Origin: an uncultured Mesorhizobium sp.
GTDB lineage: Bacteria > Pseudomonadota > Alphaproteobacteria > Rhizobiales > Rhizobiaceae
Assembly: GCA_937958475.1 (NCBI GenBank)
Contig: CALFXR010000233.1
Span: 1 to 38,529 of the forward strand
DNA: 38,529 nt
Reading direction: 5' to 3'
How positions within the stretch are numbered: position 1 is the first letter of the stretch; the number at the start of each line of letters is the position of its first letter. Shown piece by piece: positions 28,722-36,480 of this stretch. Both the position numbers and the translations under genes were made by a program. The notes beneath the pieces are model-generated. The model did not search any database and was not told the origin of the DNA. It saw only the letters and a list, made by a program, of their open reading frames with translations.

Positions 28722-29651
28722 CTACGCGCCGAAGATAGACCATCCAGTGCGCTGCGCCAGCATCTCCAGCGCCAGCGAGCCGAGCAGCGAGTTGCCGTTG
28801 CGGTTGAGCCCCGGCGCCCAGACGGCGACCGAGGCCTTGCCGGGCGCGACGGCGAGGATGCCGCCGCCGACCCCGCTCTTGCCGGGCAGGCCGACGCGGT
28901 AGGCGAAGTCGCCCGAGCCGTCATAGTGGCCGCAGGTCAGCATCAGCGCGTTGATGCGGCGCGCCCGGTCGCGCGAGACGACCGTGCGTCCCGTCGCCGG
29001 GTTGCGGCCGCCGGCGGCGAGGAACAGCCCGGAATGGGCGAGCTGCCGGCAGGTCATGGCCAGCGCGCAGTGATGGAAGTAGACGCCGAGCACGTGTTCG
29101 GCCGGGTGGTCGAGCTTGCCGAAGGAGCGCATGAACTGGGCGAGCGCGAAGTTGCGGAACCCGGTCTCGGTCTCCGAACGGGCTACCCGGTCGTCGATGA
29201 CGATCGTCTCGTCCCCCGCCAGGAAGCGGACGAACTGGACGATCTCGCCGATCGCCTCCTTCGGCTTGTGCCCGGCCAGAAGCACGTCGGCGACCGCGAT
29301 GGCGCCGGCGTTGATGAAGGGATTGCGCGGCTTGCCGTGCTCGAGTTCCAGCTGAACGATCGAGTTGAACGCACTGCCGGACGGCTCGCGGCCGACCCGG
29401 CTCCACAGCCGGTCGCCGATCATGCCCAGCGCCAGCGTCAGCGTGAACACCTTGGACACGCTCTGGATGGAGAAATGGCTGTCGGCGTCCCCGGCGACGA
29501 AAACGCGCCCGTCGACCGTCGCGACGGCGACGCCGAACCGGGCCGGATCGACCGCGGCGAGCTGCGGAATGTAGTCCGCGACCTTGCCGCGCTCGGTATG
29601 CGCGGCGATTTCGCGATGGATGCCGTCAACCAGCGCCTGCAGATCGTCCAC
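28722..29651 (-). CDS. glsA: Glutaminase
   Basis: A 309-residue glutaminase of the beta-lactamase fold, turning glutamine to glutamate and ammonia. The catalytic SxxK lies in FSIQSVSKVFTLTLAL; RNPFINAGAIAVADVLL and MTCGHY-like LTCGHYDGSGDFAYRVGLPG, and KSGVGGGILAVAPGK are family blocks. The start is GTG at 29651 (VDDLQALVDGI), chosen because GGAG sits right upstream and because the in-frame ATG further up lies within the rpsD terminator. The length then equals the family norm. Confidence 0.95.
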   Translation of the reverse strand: MDDLQALVDGIHREIAAHTERGKVADYIPQLAAVDPARFGVAVATVDGRVFVAGDADSHFSIQSVSKVFTLTLALGMIGDRLWSRVGREPSGSAFNSIVQLELEHGKPRNPFINAGAIAVADVLLAGHKPKEAIGEIVQFVRFLAGDETIVIDDRVARSETETGFRNFALAQFMRSFGKLDHPAEHVLGVYFHHCALAMTCRQLAHSGLFLAAGGRNPATGRTVVSRDRARRINALMLTCGHYDGSGDFAYRVGLPGKSGVGGGILAVAPGKASVAVWAPGLNRNGNSLLGSLALEMLAQRTGWSIFGA

Positions 29652-29675
29652 GGCGATCTCCGTTCCAGGTACGAA

Positions 29676-29697
29676 AAAGCCGCCCGGAGGCGGCTTT
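29676..29697 (-). terminator. Intrinsic terminator after rpsD
   Basis: A 9-bp perfect stem AAAGCCGCC with GGCGGCTTT around a four-base loop; on the minus strand the stem is followed by a run of T residues. It lies about 30 bp beyond the rpsD stop and just before the glutaminase start, so glutaminase needs its own promoter or readthrough. Confidence 0.88.
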
Positions 29698-29725
29698 CCC
29701 ATGAAATCCCGCGTCGGGAACCGGT

Positions 29726-30343
29726 TTAGCGCGAGTAGAACTCGACGACCAGGTTCGGTTCCATCTGCACCGCGAACGGCACGTCGGACAGGCCCGGAGC
29801 GCGGACGAACTTGGCGACCATCTTGTTGTGGTCGGCCTCGATGTAATCCGGCACGTCGCGCTCGGCGAGCTGGACCGATTCCAGCACCAGCACCAGCTGC
29901 TTCGACTTCTCGCGGACCTCGATCACGTCGCCCGGCTTGCAGCGGTACGAGCCGATGTTGACGCGCGTGCCGTTGACGTTGATGTGGCCGTGGTTGACGA
30001 ACTGGCGGGCGGCGAAGATGGTCGGCACGAACTTGGCGCGGTAGACGATCGCGTCGAGGCGCGATTCGAGCAGGCCGATCAGGTTCTCCGACGTGTCGCC
30101 GCGGCGGCGGTTGGCCTCGTCGTAGGTCTTGCGGAACTGCTTCTCGGAAATGTCGCCGTAGTGGCCCTTCAGCTTCTGCTTGGCGCGCAGCTGCAGACCG
30201 AAGTCCGACAGCTTGCCCTTGCGGCGCTGGCCGTGCTGGCCGGGGCCGTATTCACGCTTGTTGACCGGCGACTTCGGCCGGCCCCAGATGTTTTCGCCGA
30301 GACGGCGGTCGATCTTGTACTTCGCGGATTCGCGCTTGCTCAT
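29726..30343 (-). CDS. rpsD: 30S ribosomal protein S4
   Basis: A 205-residue S4. MSKRESAKYKIDRRLGENIW opens it; GPGQHGQRRKGKLSDFGLQL and the S4 RNA-binding domain RLDAIVYRAKFVPTIFAARQ, NHGHINVNGTRVNIGSYRCK follow. S4 is a primary 16S rRNA-binding protein. As usual in alphaproteobacteria it is a single gene away from the large ribosomal operons. The ATG at 30343 gives the standard length; an in-frame start 5 codons earlier is not needed. AAAGGGA lies upstream. Confidence 0.98.
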   Translation of the reverse strand: MSKRESAKYKIDRRLGENIWGRPKSPVNKREYGPGQHGQRRKGKLSDFGLQLRAKQKLKGHYGDISEKQFRKTYDEANRRRGDTSENLIGLLESRLDAIVYRAKFVPTIFAARQFVNHGHINVNGTRVNIGSYRCKPGDVIEVREKSKQLVLVLESVQLAERDVPDYIEADHNKMVAKFVRAPGLSDVPFAVQMEPNLVVEFYSR

Positions 30344-30673
30344 CGCATTCCCTTTCAAAACGTTGCACCCGGACGCTCACGCGCCGGATGAAGGAAACGC
30401 GCCCTCCTCTGGCTCCCTTTTGCGGAACCTGACAGGGCCTTCCACGCACGCTTTGCGGAAAAGGCCCACGGGACACGTCAAATGAAACACCGGGCATCGC
30501 TGCCCGGCGTTGGCGCGTCACTAGTCGATCGGGTCGGCGAAGTCAACCGGCGCACGATCGCGCGCCCCGCGGCCCGGTCCCGTACCCGGCCCCGCGGCCC
30601 GGCCGGCGACATGCCGCAGTTCCATCGGCGGTGCGATCGGGTTACATATGGTTCATCCAGAAGGATTCTTTTC
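30344..30673. other. 330-bp gap upstream of rpsD
   Basis: No convincing gene. It must contain the rpsD promoter and leader. A hairpin with stem CCGGGCA/TGCCCGG and loop TCGC lies at 30490-30507, followed on the minus strand by a T-rich GTTTCATTT stretch; it could be a leader structure or terminator. An open plus-strand frame crosses the gap but has strongly Arg/Pro-rich content and no good start. Confidence 0.4.
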
Positions 30674-30850
30674 ATGGCTCAATCCCCGACCCGCCGCCGA
30701 CGCGGCCTTCCCCTCCTCGCAACCGTCGTCGTCGCGGGCGTCGGCGCCCTGGCGATCGCCCAGATCGGCGTCGGCGCGACATTGACCGTGGCGGCGCTCG
30801 CCGCGATGGCGGCGATGTTCGTCGTCCTGATCAATCTCACCGGGTTCTGA
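30674..30850 (+). CDS. Small two-span membrane protein
   Basis: A 58-residue protein: basic N-terminus MAQSPTRRRRG, then two hydrophobic stretches, LPLLATVVVAGVGALAIAQI and TLTVAALAAMAAMFVVLINL, and a short end. AGAAGGATT lies upstream of the ATG. A strong hairpin follows at 30927-30950. I know no function. Small membrane proteins of this kind are often conserved but unannotated. Confidence 0.6.
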   Translation: MAQSPTRRRRGLPLLATVVVAGVGALAIAQIGVGATLTVAALAAMAAMFVVLINLTGF

Positions 30851-30926
30851 CCCCCGGGGTTCCGAACGGCACGGCGCGGGGTCCGCCCACCCCGCAATCT
30901 CGGGTTTCTCGCGCGCGGCGGTTGGC

Positions 30927-30950
30927 CGCGGGCGGCTGGTGCCGCCCGCG
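30927..30950 (+). terminator. Possible terminator hairpin
   Basis: A 10-bp perfect stem CGCGGGCGGC/GCCGCCCGCG with loop TGGT, followed by CGTTGCTTTG. It lies 76 bp after the small membrane gene. The T-tail is weak, so function as an intrinsic terminator is uncertain. Confidence 0.45.
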
Positions 30951-30981
30951 CGTTGCTTTGCCCGGACGGCAGTTGATCTTT

Positions 30982-30999
30982 GTGTACGTTAACGTACAC
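30982..30999. promoter_or_regulatory. Perfect 18-bp palindrome, likely operator
   Basis: GTGTACGTTAACGTACAC is its own reverse complement over all 18 bases. Its AT-rich core stands out in GC-rich DNA. It lies 97 bp before the ATG of the small gene at 31096. Such palindromes are typical of operators for dimeric TetR- or LuxR-type regulators; I cannot name the protein. Confidence 0.6.
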
Positions 31000-31095
31000 T
31001 AAGAGTCGTCCAGCAAACGGGATTCACTCGATGCGTGCAACGACCTGCCCCCGCGGATGGCGGACCGGATACCGGCCGCGCCGGGACGGTGCCCG

Positions 31096-31338
31096 ATGAA
31101 GATCGTCCTCGAAGGCGTCGAGGCCGGCGAAGATCGCTCGATCGCCAGCCTGCACGTCTGCTGCGCCGGCGACATGGACGCGCGGATCCTGCTGCCCGTC
31201 GACGGCGACGCCCGCGACGCCTCGGCGATCGCGGAACGCCTGCGCGATTTCACCGACTGCCTCGTCGAATGGACGCGCGGAGGAAACGGCCTCGTCTCGC
31301 GCGATGGAGGCGACCCGGAAAGGCCGGAGGAGGATTAA
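31096..31338 (+). CDS. Hypothetical small protein
   Basis: An 80-residue acidic protein, MKIVLEGVEAGEDRSIASLH, continuing CCAGDMDARILLPVDGDARD and SAIAERLRDFTDCLVEW. No recognised family. The ATG at 31096 is preferred over one at 31057. It ends by overlapping the stop region of the convergent Crp/Fnr gene by 4 bp. The only promoter-like signal is the palindrome at 30982. Confidence 0.55.
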   Translation: MKIVLEGVEAGEDRSIASLHVCCAGDMDARILLPVDGDARDASAIAERLRDFTDCLVEWTRGGNGLVSRDGGDPERPEED

Positions 31339-32075
31339 CCCGGCAACGCCCTGAAGACGGGCCTGCCGTGCTCGCCGGCCGGCTCCGCCGGGTCGGCCAG
31401 CGCCGCGTTTCGGATGCGCCGGTAGCACTCGCACGAGCGCGCCTCCAGCGCCGGCCGGTCCCTGACCGAAATCTGGCCGCGTGCCTGTCCGATCAGTCCC
31501 GTCTCCATGAACGACGTGCAGATCTCGTTGACGGTCGCCCGGCGGAAGCCGAGCGATTCGGCGATGGCCTGCTGGGTCACCTCGAGGCTGTCGCCCTCGA
31601 TGCTGTCGAAAGCGTGCAGCAGCCAGCGCGCGACGCGCTGGTCGGCGGTATGCAGGCTGTTGCAGGCGACCGATTCCATCAGCTGCACGATCAGCGCCTT
31701 GGCGTAGCGCAGCATCGTCTGGGTGACGCATTCGAACTCGGCGACGGCCTCGTCGAGATCGGCGACGGAAAGCCACGAAGCGTAGCCCGGCACGCGCACC
31801 ACCGAGCGGTTGGTCAGCGCGCCACCGCCGAGGACCAGCCCGAGGCCGAGGAACCCCTCATTGCCGATCGACATCTTCTCGACGCTGCGCCCGCTCTCCA
31901 TGACCGCCATCAGCGACAGCCGCCCCTCATGCGGGAAGATCGCGTGGTCGGCCGGGACGCCTTCCTCGTGGATCACCTCGCCGGGCGTGATCGGCCGCGT
32001 CACCAGGCGCCGTTCGACGAACTCGCGGGCCGCCGGCCGGAGCGATCTGAGGATCCGATTCCTGATCTCGATCAT
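31335..32075 (-). CDS. Crp/Fnr-family transcription regulator
   Basis: A 246-residue regulator. An N-terminal cyclic-nucleotide-like beta-barrel (RRLVTRPITPGEVIHEEGVP, FPHEGRLSLMAVMESGRSVE, GNEGFLGLGLVLGGG) is followed by the dimer helix and a C-terminal helix-turn-helix in VTQQAIAESLGFRRATVNEI. It lacks the N-terminal FNR iron-sulfur cysteines (start MIEIRNRILRSLRP), so it is not a classic FNR; the effector is unknown. The frame is open a further 40 codons upstream but that part looks non-coding. This could be one of the regulators acting on FNR/CRP-type sites, but no link to the 11790 box is shown. Confidence 0.88.
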   Translation of the reverse strand: MIEIRNRILRSLRPAAREFVERRLVTRPITPGEVIHEEGVPADHAIFPHEGRLSLMAVMESGRSVEKMSIGNEGFLGLGLVLGGGALTNRSVVRVPGYASWLSVADLDEAVAEFECVTQTMLRYAKALIVQLMESVACNSLHTADQRVARWLLHAFDSIEGDSLEVTQQAIAESLGFRRATVNEICTSFMETGLIGQARGQISVRDRPALEARSCECYRRIRNAALADPAEPAGEHGRPVFRALPG

Positions 32076-32316
32076 CGCGTCGCCACTGCGGTTCGGGTTG
32101 GCCCTCGCAGTGTTGGACGTCCACGACGGCGGAAAGGGGATATGTATCCCGATAATGGGCAAGTAAACAAGAAAGAGAACGCCGTGATGATTATTCGGCA
32201 AAGCCGGAAAGACCTCGTCCAGGCGCAGGCAAGGCCGGCAGGCGGGAACCCGCTGCGCGCGCGGCGGAGGCGGGTGGCGGACCGCCGCCCGGCCGGCCGG
32301 ACACGAGCCGTTGCCG

Positions 32317-33123
32317 TCACGCCGCGGCCAGGCCGAAGCCGTGGATCAGCCGGCGCGTCGCATAGTCCGGCGCACCGGAGGTGAACACGGCCAGATCCGG
32401 CGCGCTGTCCAGCGCCGGCTCGCCGCCCCTGGCCTCGCCGATCAGCGACAAAGCGCGGCGCGCGATCGCCTCGGCCGGATCGAGCCAGTCGACCGGCCAG
32501 GGCGCGGTCTTGCGCATGCGGTTGACCAGGAACGGATAGTGCGTGCAGGCGAGCACGACGATGTCGGTGCGCCTTCCGTCCTGCTCGACGAAGCACGGCG
32601 CGATCTCGGCGCGCACGGCCTCCTCGTCGACGAAGCCGTCGCGCATGTAGCGCTCGGCGAGCGAGGCGAGCCGGTCGCTGCCGACCAGGCGCACATGGCA
32701 CTTCGACGCCCACTGGCGGATCAGGTCGCGCGTATATTGCCGCTTCACCGTGCCGGGCGTCGCCAGCACCGAGACCAGGCCGGACCGGGTGCGCTCCGCC
32801 GCCGGCTTGATCGCCGGCACCGTGCCGACGAAGGGCTGGCCGGGATAGGCCTGGCGCAGCGCCTCGATGGCGAGCGTCGAGGCCGTGTTGCAGGCGATCA
32901 CGGAAATCTGCGGCCGGAAGCGCTCGAGCAGTTCGCCGAACAGTTCTATGATGCGCCCGCGCAGCGCCGGCTCCTCCCAGGCGCCGTAGGGGAACGCGGC
33001 GTCGTCGGCGACGTAGACGAAGCGCCGGTCGGGCATCAGCACGCGCGCCTCGCGCAGCACGGTCAGGCCGCCGATGCCGGAATCGAACATCAGGATGGGG
33101 GCGCCGGAGGGGCTGTCGCTCAT
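32317..33123 (-). CDS. murI: Glutamate racemase
   Basis: A 268-residue racemase making D-glutamate for peptidoglycan. The N-terminal FDSGIGGLTVLREARVLMP is typical; the two catalytic cysteines are Cys78 in IACNTASTLAIEAL and Cys193 in VLACTHYPFLVN, with general-acid residues nearby. ATG at 33123 chosen as the family start (MSDSPSGAPILMFDSG). The gene follows the methyltransferase gene by 104 bp in the same direction. The 241-bp gap on the other side (32076-32316) has no convincing gene. Confidence 0.95.
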   Translation of the reverse strand: MSDSPSGAPILMFDSGIGGLTVLREARVLMPDRRFVYVADDAAFPYGAWEEPALRGRIIELFGELLERFRPQISVIACNTASTLAIEALRQAYPGQPFVGTVPAIKPAAERTRSGLVSVLATPGTVKRQYTRDLIRQWASKCHVRLVGSDRLASLAERYMRDGFVDEEAVRAEIAPCFVEQDGRRTDIVVLACTHYPFLVNRMRKTAPWPVDWLDPAEAIARRALSLIGEARGGEPALDSAPDLAVFTSGAPDYATRRLIHGFGLAAA

Positions 33124-33227
33124 GGGCCGGTCTCGTGGACGATGCGTCCGCCAGGAATTGATCGCGGACGATAGCGCATCAAGGCTGAAAGAACGGCTAA
33201 ACCGAGGCGTTTTCCGCGCCGGCCGCC

Positions 33228-34109
33228 TCAGGCTTCGCCGTCCTCGCCGCCGCCCGCTTCGGGCTTCGCCGCGCCGCCGCGCCGGCCGCTCCCGGCCTCC
33301 TGGTCGGCGAGCGCCTTGCGCTCGGGATAGCCGGCGCCGCGCGGCTCCTTCGGCGAGAAATAGTCGAGCGAGGCGACGACGCCGCGCAAGACCTTGATCT
33401 CGGCCTCGGTGAAGCCCGGCCGGGTCAGCACGGCGCGCAGATTGTCGACCATCTTCGGCTTCTTCGCCGGCGGCCTGAAATAGCCGCGCGCCTCCAGCGC
33501 CTCTTCCAGATGGCGGAACAGGCCGAGCACCAGCTCCTTCTCCGCCGGCACGATTTCGGGCCCGGCAAAGGCCGTGTCGGTGTCGCTGGCGAGCCCCGAC
33601 TTCATCCACTCGTAGGACATCAGCAGCACCGCCTGGGCGATGTTGAGCGAGGCGAAGGCGGGGTTGACAGGGAAGGTGACGATCTCGTCGGCCAGCCCCA
33701 CCTCCTCGTTCTCCAGCCCGATGCGCTCGCGGCCGAACAGGATGCCGGTCTTCTCGCCGGCATCGAAGCGGGCGCGCAGCCGCCGGCCCGCCTCGACCGG
33801 CCCGCGCACGGGCTTGAAGCCGTCGCGCTGGCGCGCCGTCGTGGCGACGACGAAGTTGAGATCCGCGATCGCCTCGGGCAGCGTGTTAAAGATCTTCGCC
33901 GCGTCGATGACATGGTCGGCGCGGCTCGCGGTGGCGCGGGCGCGGTCGTTCGGCCAGCCGTCGCGCGGCGCCACCAGGCGCAGCTCGGCGAGGCCGAAAT
34001 TGGCCATGGCGCGCGCCACCATGCCGATGTTCTCGGCCATCTGCGGCTCGACGAGGATGATCGCCGGGCCTTCGGCGAGGAGGATGCGGTCGCGGTCGGT
34101 GCCTGCCAT
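33228..34109 (-). CDS. SpoU-family RNA methyltransferase (TrmJ-like)
   Basis: A 293-residue SPOUT-class 2'-O-methyltransferase. Motif 1 is EPQMAENIGMVARAMANFGL, motif 2 is GILFGRERIGLENEEV, and motif 3 is NPAFASLNIAQAVLLMSYEW, the trefoil knot that binds S-adenosylmethionine. TrmJ methylates position 32 of tRNAs; this is the likeliest role, though other RNA targets cannot be excluded. The C-terminal ~35 residues (from about KALADQEAGSGRRGGAAKPE) are low-complexity. ATG at 34109 is chosen as the start of conserved sequence. Confidence 0.9.
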   Translation of the reverse strand: MAGTDRDRILLAEGPAIILVEPQMAENIGMVARAMANFGLAELRLVAPRDGWPNDRARATASRADHVIDAAKIFNTLPEAIADLNFVVATTARQRDGFKPVRGPVEAGRRLRARFDAGEKTGILFGRERIGLENEEVGLADEIVTFPVNPAFASLNIAQAVLLMSYEWMKSGLASDTDTAFAGPEIVPAEKELVLGLFRHLEEALEARGYFRPPAKKPKMVDNLRAVLTRPGFTEAEIKVLRGVVASLDYFSPKEPRGAGYPERKALADQEAGSGRRGGAAKPEAGGGEDGEA

Positions 34110-34195
34110 GGTGTCCGTTCTCTGCGGGCTCGGCGCGTCCCTGCCACAGTTGGGCGGGAATTTGAAGCGGGAGGCGGGTTTCGCATCGGCGGATG

Positions 34196-34268
34196 CGGCA
34201 CCCCCCCTCTCCGCCTCGGGCCGAAAGGACCCTCGCCACCCTCCCCGCGTCGCGGGGGGAGCGGACGG
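34196..34268. repeat. GC-rich repeat between methyltransferase and DHFR-like genes
   Basis: CCCCCCCTCTCCGCCTCGGG, and further on CCCTCCCCGCGTCGCGGGGG AGCGGACGGG-like sequence with a short internal hairpin. It belongs to the same loose family as the units at 25553 and in the 36165-36459 island. It lies just past the DHFR-like stop, in the 170-bp gap before the methyltransferase start. Confidence 0.55.
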
Positions 34269-34279
34269 GCACGACGCGG

Positions 34280-34921
34280 CTAGCGCCGGAAGGTCAGGTG
34301 GACGGTGCCGCTCTCCGCCGTCTCCGAGCTGACCGCGTAGCCCTCCTCCAGGCCGCGCAGATCGTCCCACAGGCGGATGCCGCGGCCGAGCAGGATCGGC
34401 GCGATGGCGACGTGCAGGCGGTCGACGAGGCCGGCCTTCAGATAGTCGCGCACCACGGTCGGCCCGCCGCCCACCCTCACGTCCCTGCCGTTCGCGGCCG
34501 CCACCGCCCGTTCGAGCGCCTCGCGCGGCGACGCCTCGAGGAAGTGGAAGACGGTGCCGCCGGCCATTTCCAGCGGCGGCCGCCGCCTGTGGGTGAGGAC
34601 GAAGACCGGAACCCGGAACGGCGGCTCGTCGCCCCACCAGCCGCGCCACCTGGGATCGTTCGGGAAGGCGTGGAAGCCGAACATGCCGGCGCCCATGATC
34701 TCGGCGCCGATATTGTCGAAATAGGCCTTCGCATAGGCCTCGTCGACGCCGGTGGTCCCGGCCCCGCTCAGATCCTTGAAGACGCGCTCGCGAAACGTCC
34801 GCGTCGCGGCATAAGCGCCGACGAGGCGCGACCAGTCGCCGCCGAACGGGTTTTCCGGCGTCTGGTCGGTGACCGTCGCGAAACCGTCGAGCGAGATCAT
34901 GAGATCGACACGTACTGCCAC
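34280..34921 (-). CDS. RibD C-terminal / dihydrofolate reductase-family protein
   Basis: A 213-residue protein of the RibD_C/DHFR fold: RVDLMISLDGFATV at the N-terminus, then GAEIMGAGMFGFHAF, PVFVLTHRRRPPLEM, AANGRDVRVGGGPTVVRDYL and LVDRLHVAIAPILLGRGIRL, as in the many YyaP/YwjB-like reductases found near ArsR genes. NAD(P)H-dependent reductase, substrate unknown. The GTG at 34921 is preferred because AGGAGG lies just upstream. Divergent from the ArsR gene; the 104-bp gap contains two operator-like palindromes. Confidence 0.88.
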   Translation of the reverse strand: MAVRVDLMISLDGFATVTDQTPENPFGGDWSRLVGAYAATRTFRERVFKDLSGAGTTGVDEAYAKAYFDNIGAEIMGAGMFGFHAFPNDPRWRGWWGDEPPFRVPVFVLTHRRRPPLEMAGGTVFHFLEASPREALERAVAAANGRDVRVGGGPTVVRDYLKAGLVDRLHVAIAPILLGRGIRLWDDLRGLEEGYAVSSETAESGTVHLTFRR

Positions 34922-34942
34922 GGCAGTCCTCCTGCTGTTACT

Positions 34943-34990
34943 AAGGTGATTGCCTTTGTATTGCGCGCCAAACACAAAGGCAAGTGCCTT
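34943..34990. promoter_or_regulatory. Paired operators in the DHFR-like/ArsR divergent promoter
   Basis: Two related 14-bp sites: AAGGTGATTGCCTT (34943-34956) and the near-perfect palindrome AAGGCAAGTGCCTT (34977-34990), 34 bp between centres. The 9-base sequence TGCCTTTGT (34951-34959) is also matched by its exact reverse complement at 34974-34982. This strongly suggests cooperative binding by the ArsR dimer made by the adjoining gene and control of both directions. Confidence 0.6.
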
Positions 34991-35025
34991 ATTGTCCTTG
35001 ACCCGGCGCCGCGGTCGCCCTACTG

Positions 35026-35361
35026 ATGCTCATGCCCCACCGTTCGACCCCGCTCGACCTCGCCTTCCATGCGCTCAGCGACCCGACCCGCCGCGCGGTG
35101 GTGTCGCGGCTGGCCGAGGGCGAGCTGCCGGTCAGCGCGCTGGCCGAGCCCTTCGACATGGCGCTGCCCTCGTTTTCCCAGCACATCAGGGTGCTGGAGG
35201 AGTGCGGCCTGGTTGTCAGCGAGAAGCGCGGGCGCAGCCGCTGGTGCCGTCTGGTCAGGCCGCGCTTCGACGAGGCGGCGGACTGGATGGAGGCCGAGCG
35301 GCGGCGCTGGGCGGCGCGGCTCGACCGGCTCGAAGCCTATCTGGACAGGGAAGACGGATGA
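35026..35361 (+). CDS. ArsR-family transcriptional repressor
   Basis: A 111-residue winged-helix regulator. LAFHALSDPTRRAVVSRLAE is the family N-terminus; the helix-turn-helix is in SALAEPFDMALPSFSQHIRV and LEECGLVVSEKRGRSRWCRL forms the wing. No ArsR metal-binding Cys box (CVCDLC type) is present, so it belongs to the metal-free group often paired with SRPBCC proteins. Start ATG 35026, alternative ATG 35032. Its stop overlaps the SRPBCC start (ATGA). It probably represses itself and the divergent DHFR-like gene via the paired operators. Confidence 0.92.
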   Translation: MLMPHRSTPLDLAFHALSDPTRRAVVSRLAEGELPVSALAEPFDMALPSFSQHIRVLEECGLVVSEKRGRSRWCRLVRPRFDEAADWMEAERRRWAARLDRLEAYLDREDG

Positions 35362-35846
35362 CCGGCACGCAAAGACTGTTCGACACCTGGTCGCCCGACC
35401 GCGAGGTCGTGCTGGTCAAGGTCTACAACCACCCGCGCGAGAAAGTCTTCGCCGCCTGGACGGATGCAAGGGCGCTCGGCGAATGGTACGGGCCGGACGG
35501 CCTCGCCATCGAGACCCACGAGGCCGACATCCGCGAGGGCGGGATCTGGCGGTTCGACATGGTCGGCGTCTTCGAGGGCCGCGCCCAGCGTTTTCCCAAC
35601 CTCATCCGCTTCATCCAGATCGTGCCCGGCGAGCGCATCGTCATGGACCACGGCACGCCCGACGCGGACGATCCCGACCGTTTTCACGTCGTGTTGACGT
35701 TCGACGAGCAGTCCGACGGCAAGACCGTCCTGACGCTCCGCCAGCTCCACCCCAGCCGCGAGCGCCGCCGCGTCGTCATCGGCTTCGGCGCGGTGGAGTA
35801 CGGCCTGCAGACGCTGGACAGCCTCGGGGTTTGGCTGGAGGGGTGA
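35358..35846 (+). CDS. SRPBCC / AHSA1-domain protein
   Basis: A 162-residue START-like hydrophobic pocket protein: VYNHPREKVFAAWTDARALG, EWYGPDGLAIETHEADIREG, GIWRFDMVG and FGAVEYGLQTLDSLGVWLEG. Such AHSA1-type proteins often form two-gene units with ArsR repressors; the ligand may control the repressor or be bound for detoxification, but the role is not established. ATG at 35358 overlaps the arsR stop by 4 bp. No further gene follows; a repeat-rich region begins after it. Confidence 0.9.
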   Translation: MTGTQRLFDTWSPDREVVLVKVYNHPREKVFAAWTDARALGEWYGPDGLAIETHEADIREGGIWRFDMVGVFEGRAQRFPNLIRFIQIVPGERIVMDHGTPDADDPDRFHVVLTFDEQSDGKTVLTLRQLHPSRERRRVVIGFGAVEYGLQTLDSLGVWLEG

Positions 35847-36480
35847 GGAGGCGGCGGGCCGCCGGCTCCGCCGATCCGAACGCCTCCCGCGCCCATCGTC
35901 GCCACCGCGTGGATGTGGGAATATCTCCCTCTCCGACGCCGCCTTTCCGCTTCGTCATCCACGGGCAAGCGCAGCGAAGCGGAGCGCGACCCGAGGATCA
36001 ATGCCGGAACGGCGCGGACGTGCGCGGCGGCGCAGAACCGCGCCCTTCGCCCGCCGCCCCGCACGGCCGAGGCGTTCCGGCATGGATGCCCGGCTCGAGG
36101 CCGGGCATGACGAAGCCGAGAGGACTGCGCCCTGGAGTGACGAAGGCGACGGGGGCGGTGCCAGGTTCCCCCTCTCCGCCGCCGCTTCGCGGATGCGGCC
36201 AAAGCCCCCTCTCCGTCGCCGCCTCGCGGACGCGCCGAAATCCCCCTCTCCGTCGCCGCTTCGCGGCGCCATCTCTCCCCCCGTTCCGGGTGGAGAGGAC
36301 AGGCGTCCAGCCTGGCTCTCCCCCGTGCCGGGTGAGCGGACGAGCGTCCAACCTGGCTCCTTCCGCTCCGGGGGAGCGGACGGGCGTCCAGCCTGGCTCC
36401 ATCCGCTCCCCCACGACGTGGGGGAGAGGTGGCGCCGCGAAGCGGCGACGGAGAGGGGGAGTGGGACACAGCCGCCTCTG
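35847..36480. repeat. Intergenic repeat island
   Basis: No real gene is seen in these ~630 bp; the open frames are repeat read-throughs. From left to right it holds: mosaic sequence with ATCAATGCCGGAACGGC and GGCATGGATGCCCGGCTCGA (a hairpin GCCCGG/CCGGGC around 36090); three related units beginning CCCCCTCTCCG at about 36168, 36205 and 36242; a 22-bp motif at 36297, 36338 and 36378; and a closing inverted copy of the CCCCCTCTCCG unit. These elements are GC-rich and resemble REP-like repeats. The island directly borders the AT-rich insert. Confidence 0.7.
36242..36459. repeat. 40-bp inverted repeat enclosing three 22-bp direct repeats
   Basis: The arms 36242-36281 and 36420-36459 are reverse complements at 39 of 40 positions (the one difference allows a G-T pair). 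Between them are three near-identical copies of a 22-bp unit starting GGAC and ending CCTGGCTC, at 36297-36318, 36338-36359 and 36378-36399, with 40-41 bp spacing. Such organisation could be a composite repeat or a MITE-like element; no transposase is encoded. Confidence 0.8.

Noticed and set aside
30490..30507. Ribosomal protein S4 autoregulatory structure in the rpsD leader
   Set aside because: A simple hairpin is visible, but nothing shows the S4-binding pseudoknot, and alphaproteobacterial rpsD is not known to me to use it.
32184..32384. Plus-strand frame in the gap between the Crp/Fnr and murI genes
   Set aside because: Its translation is Arg/Pro/Gly-rich without structure and it overlaps the end of murI; typical of antisense or non-coding GC-rich DNA.
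36242..36459. CRISPR array
   Set aside because: Three 22-bp units with ~18-bp intervals are too few and too closely spaced, the intervals are themselves repeat-derived, and no cas gene is in the window.
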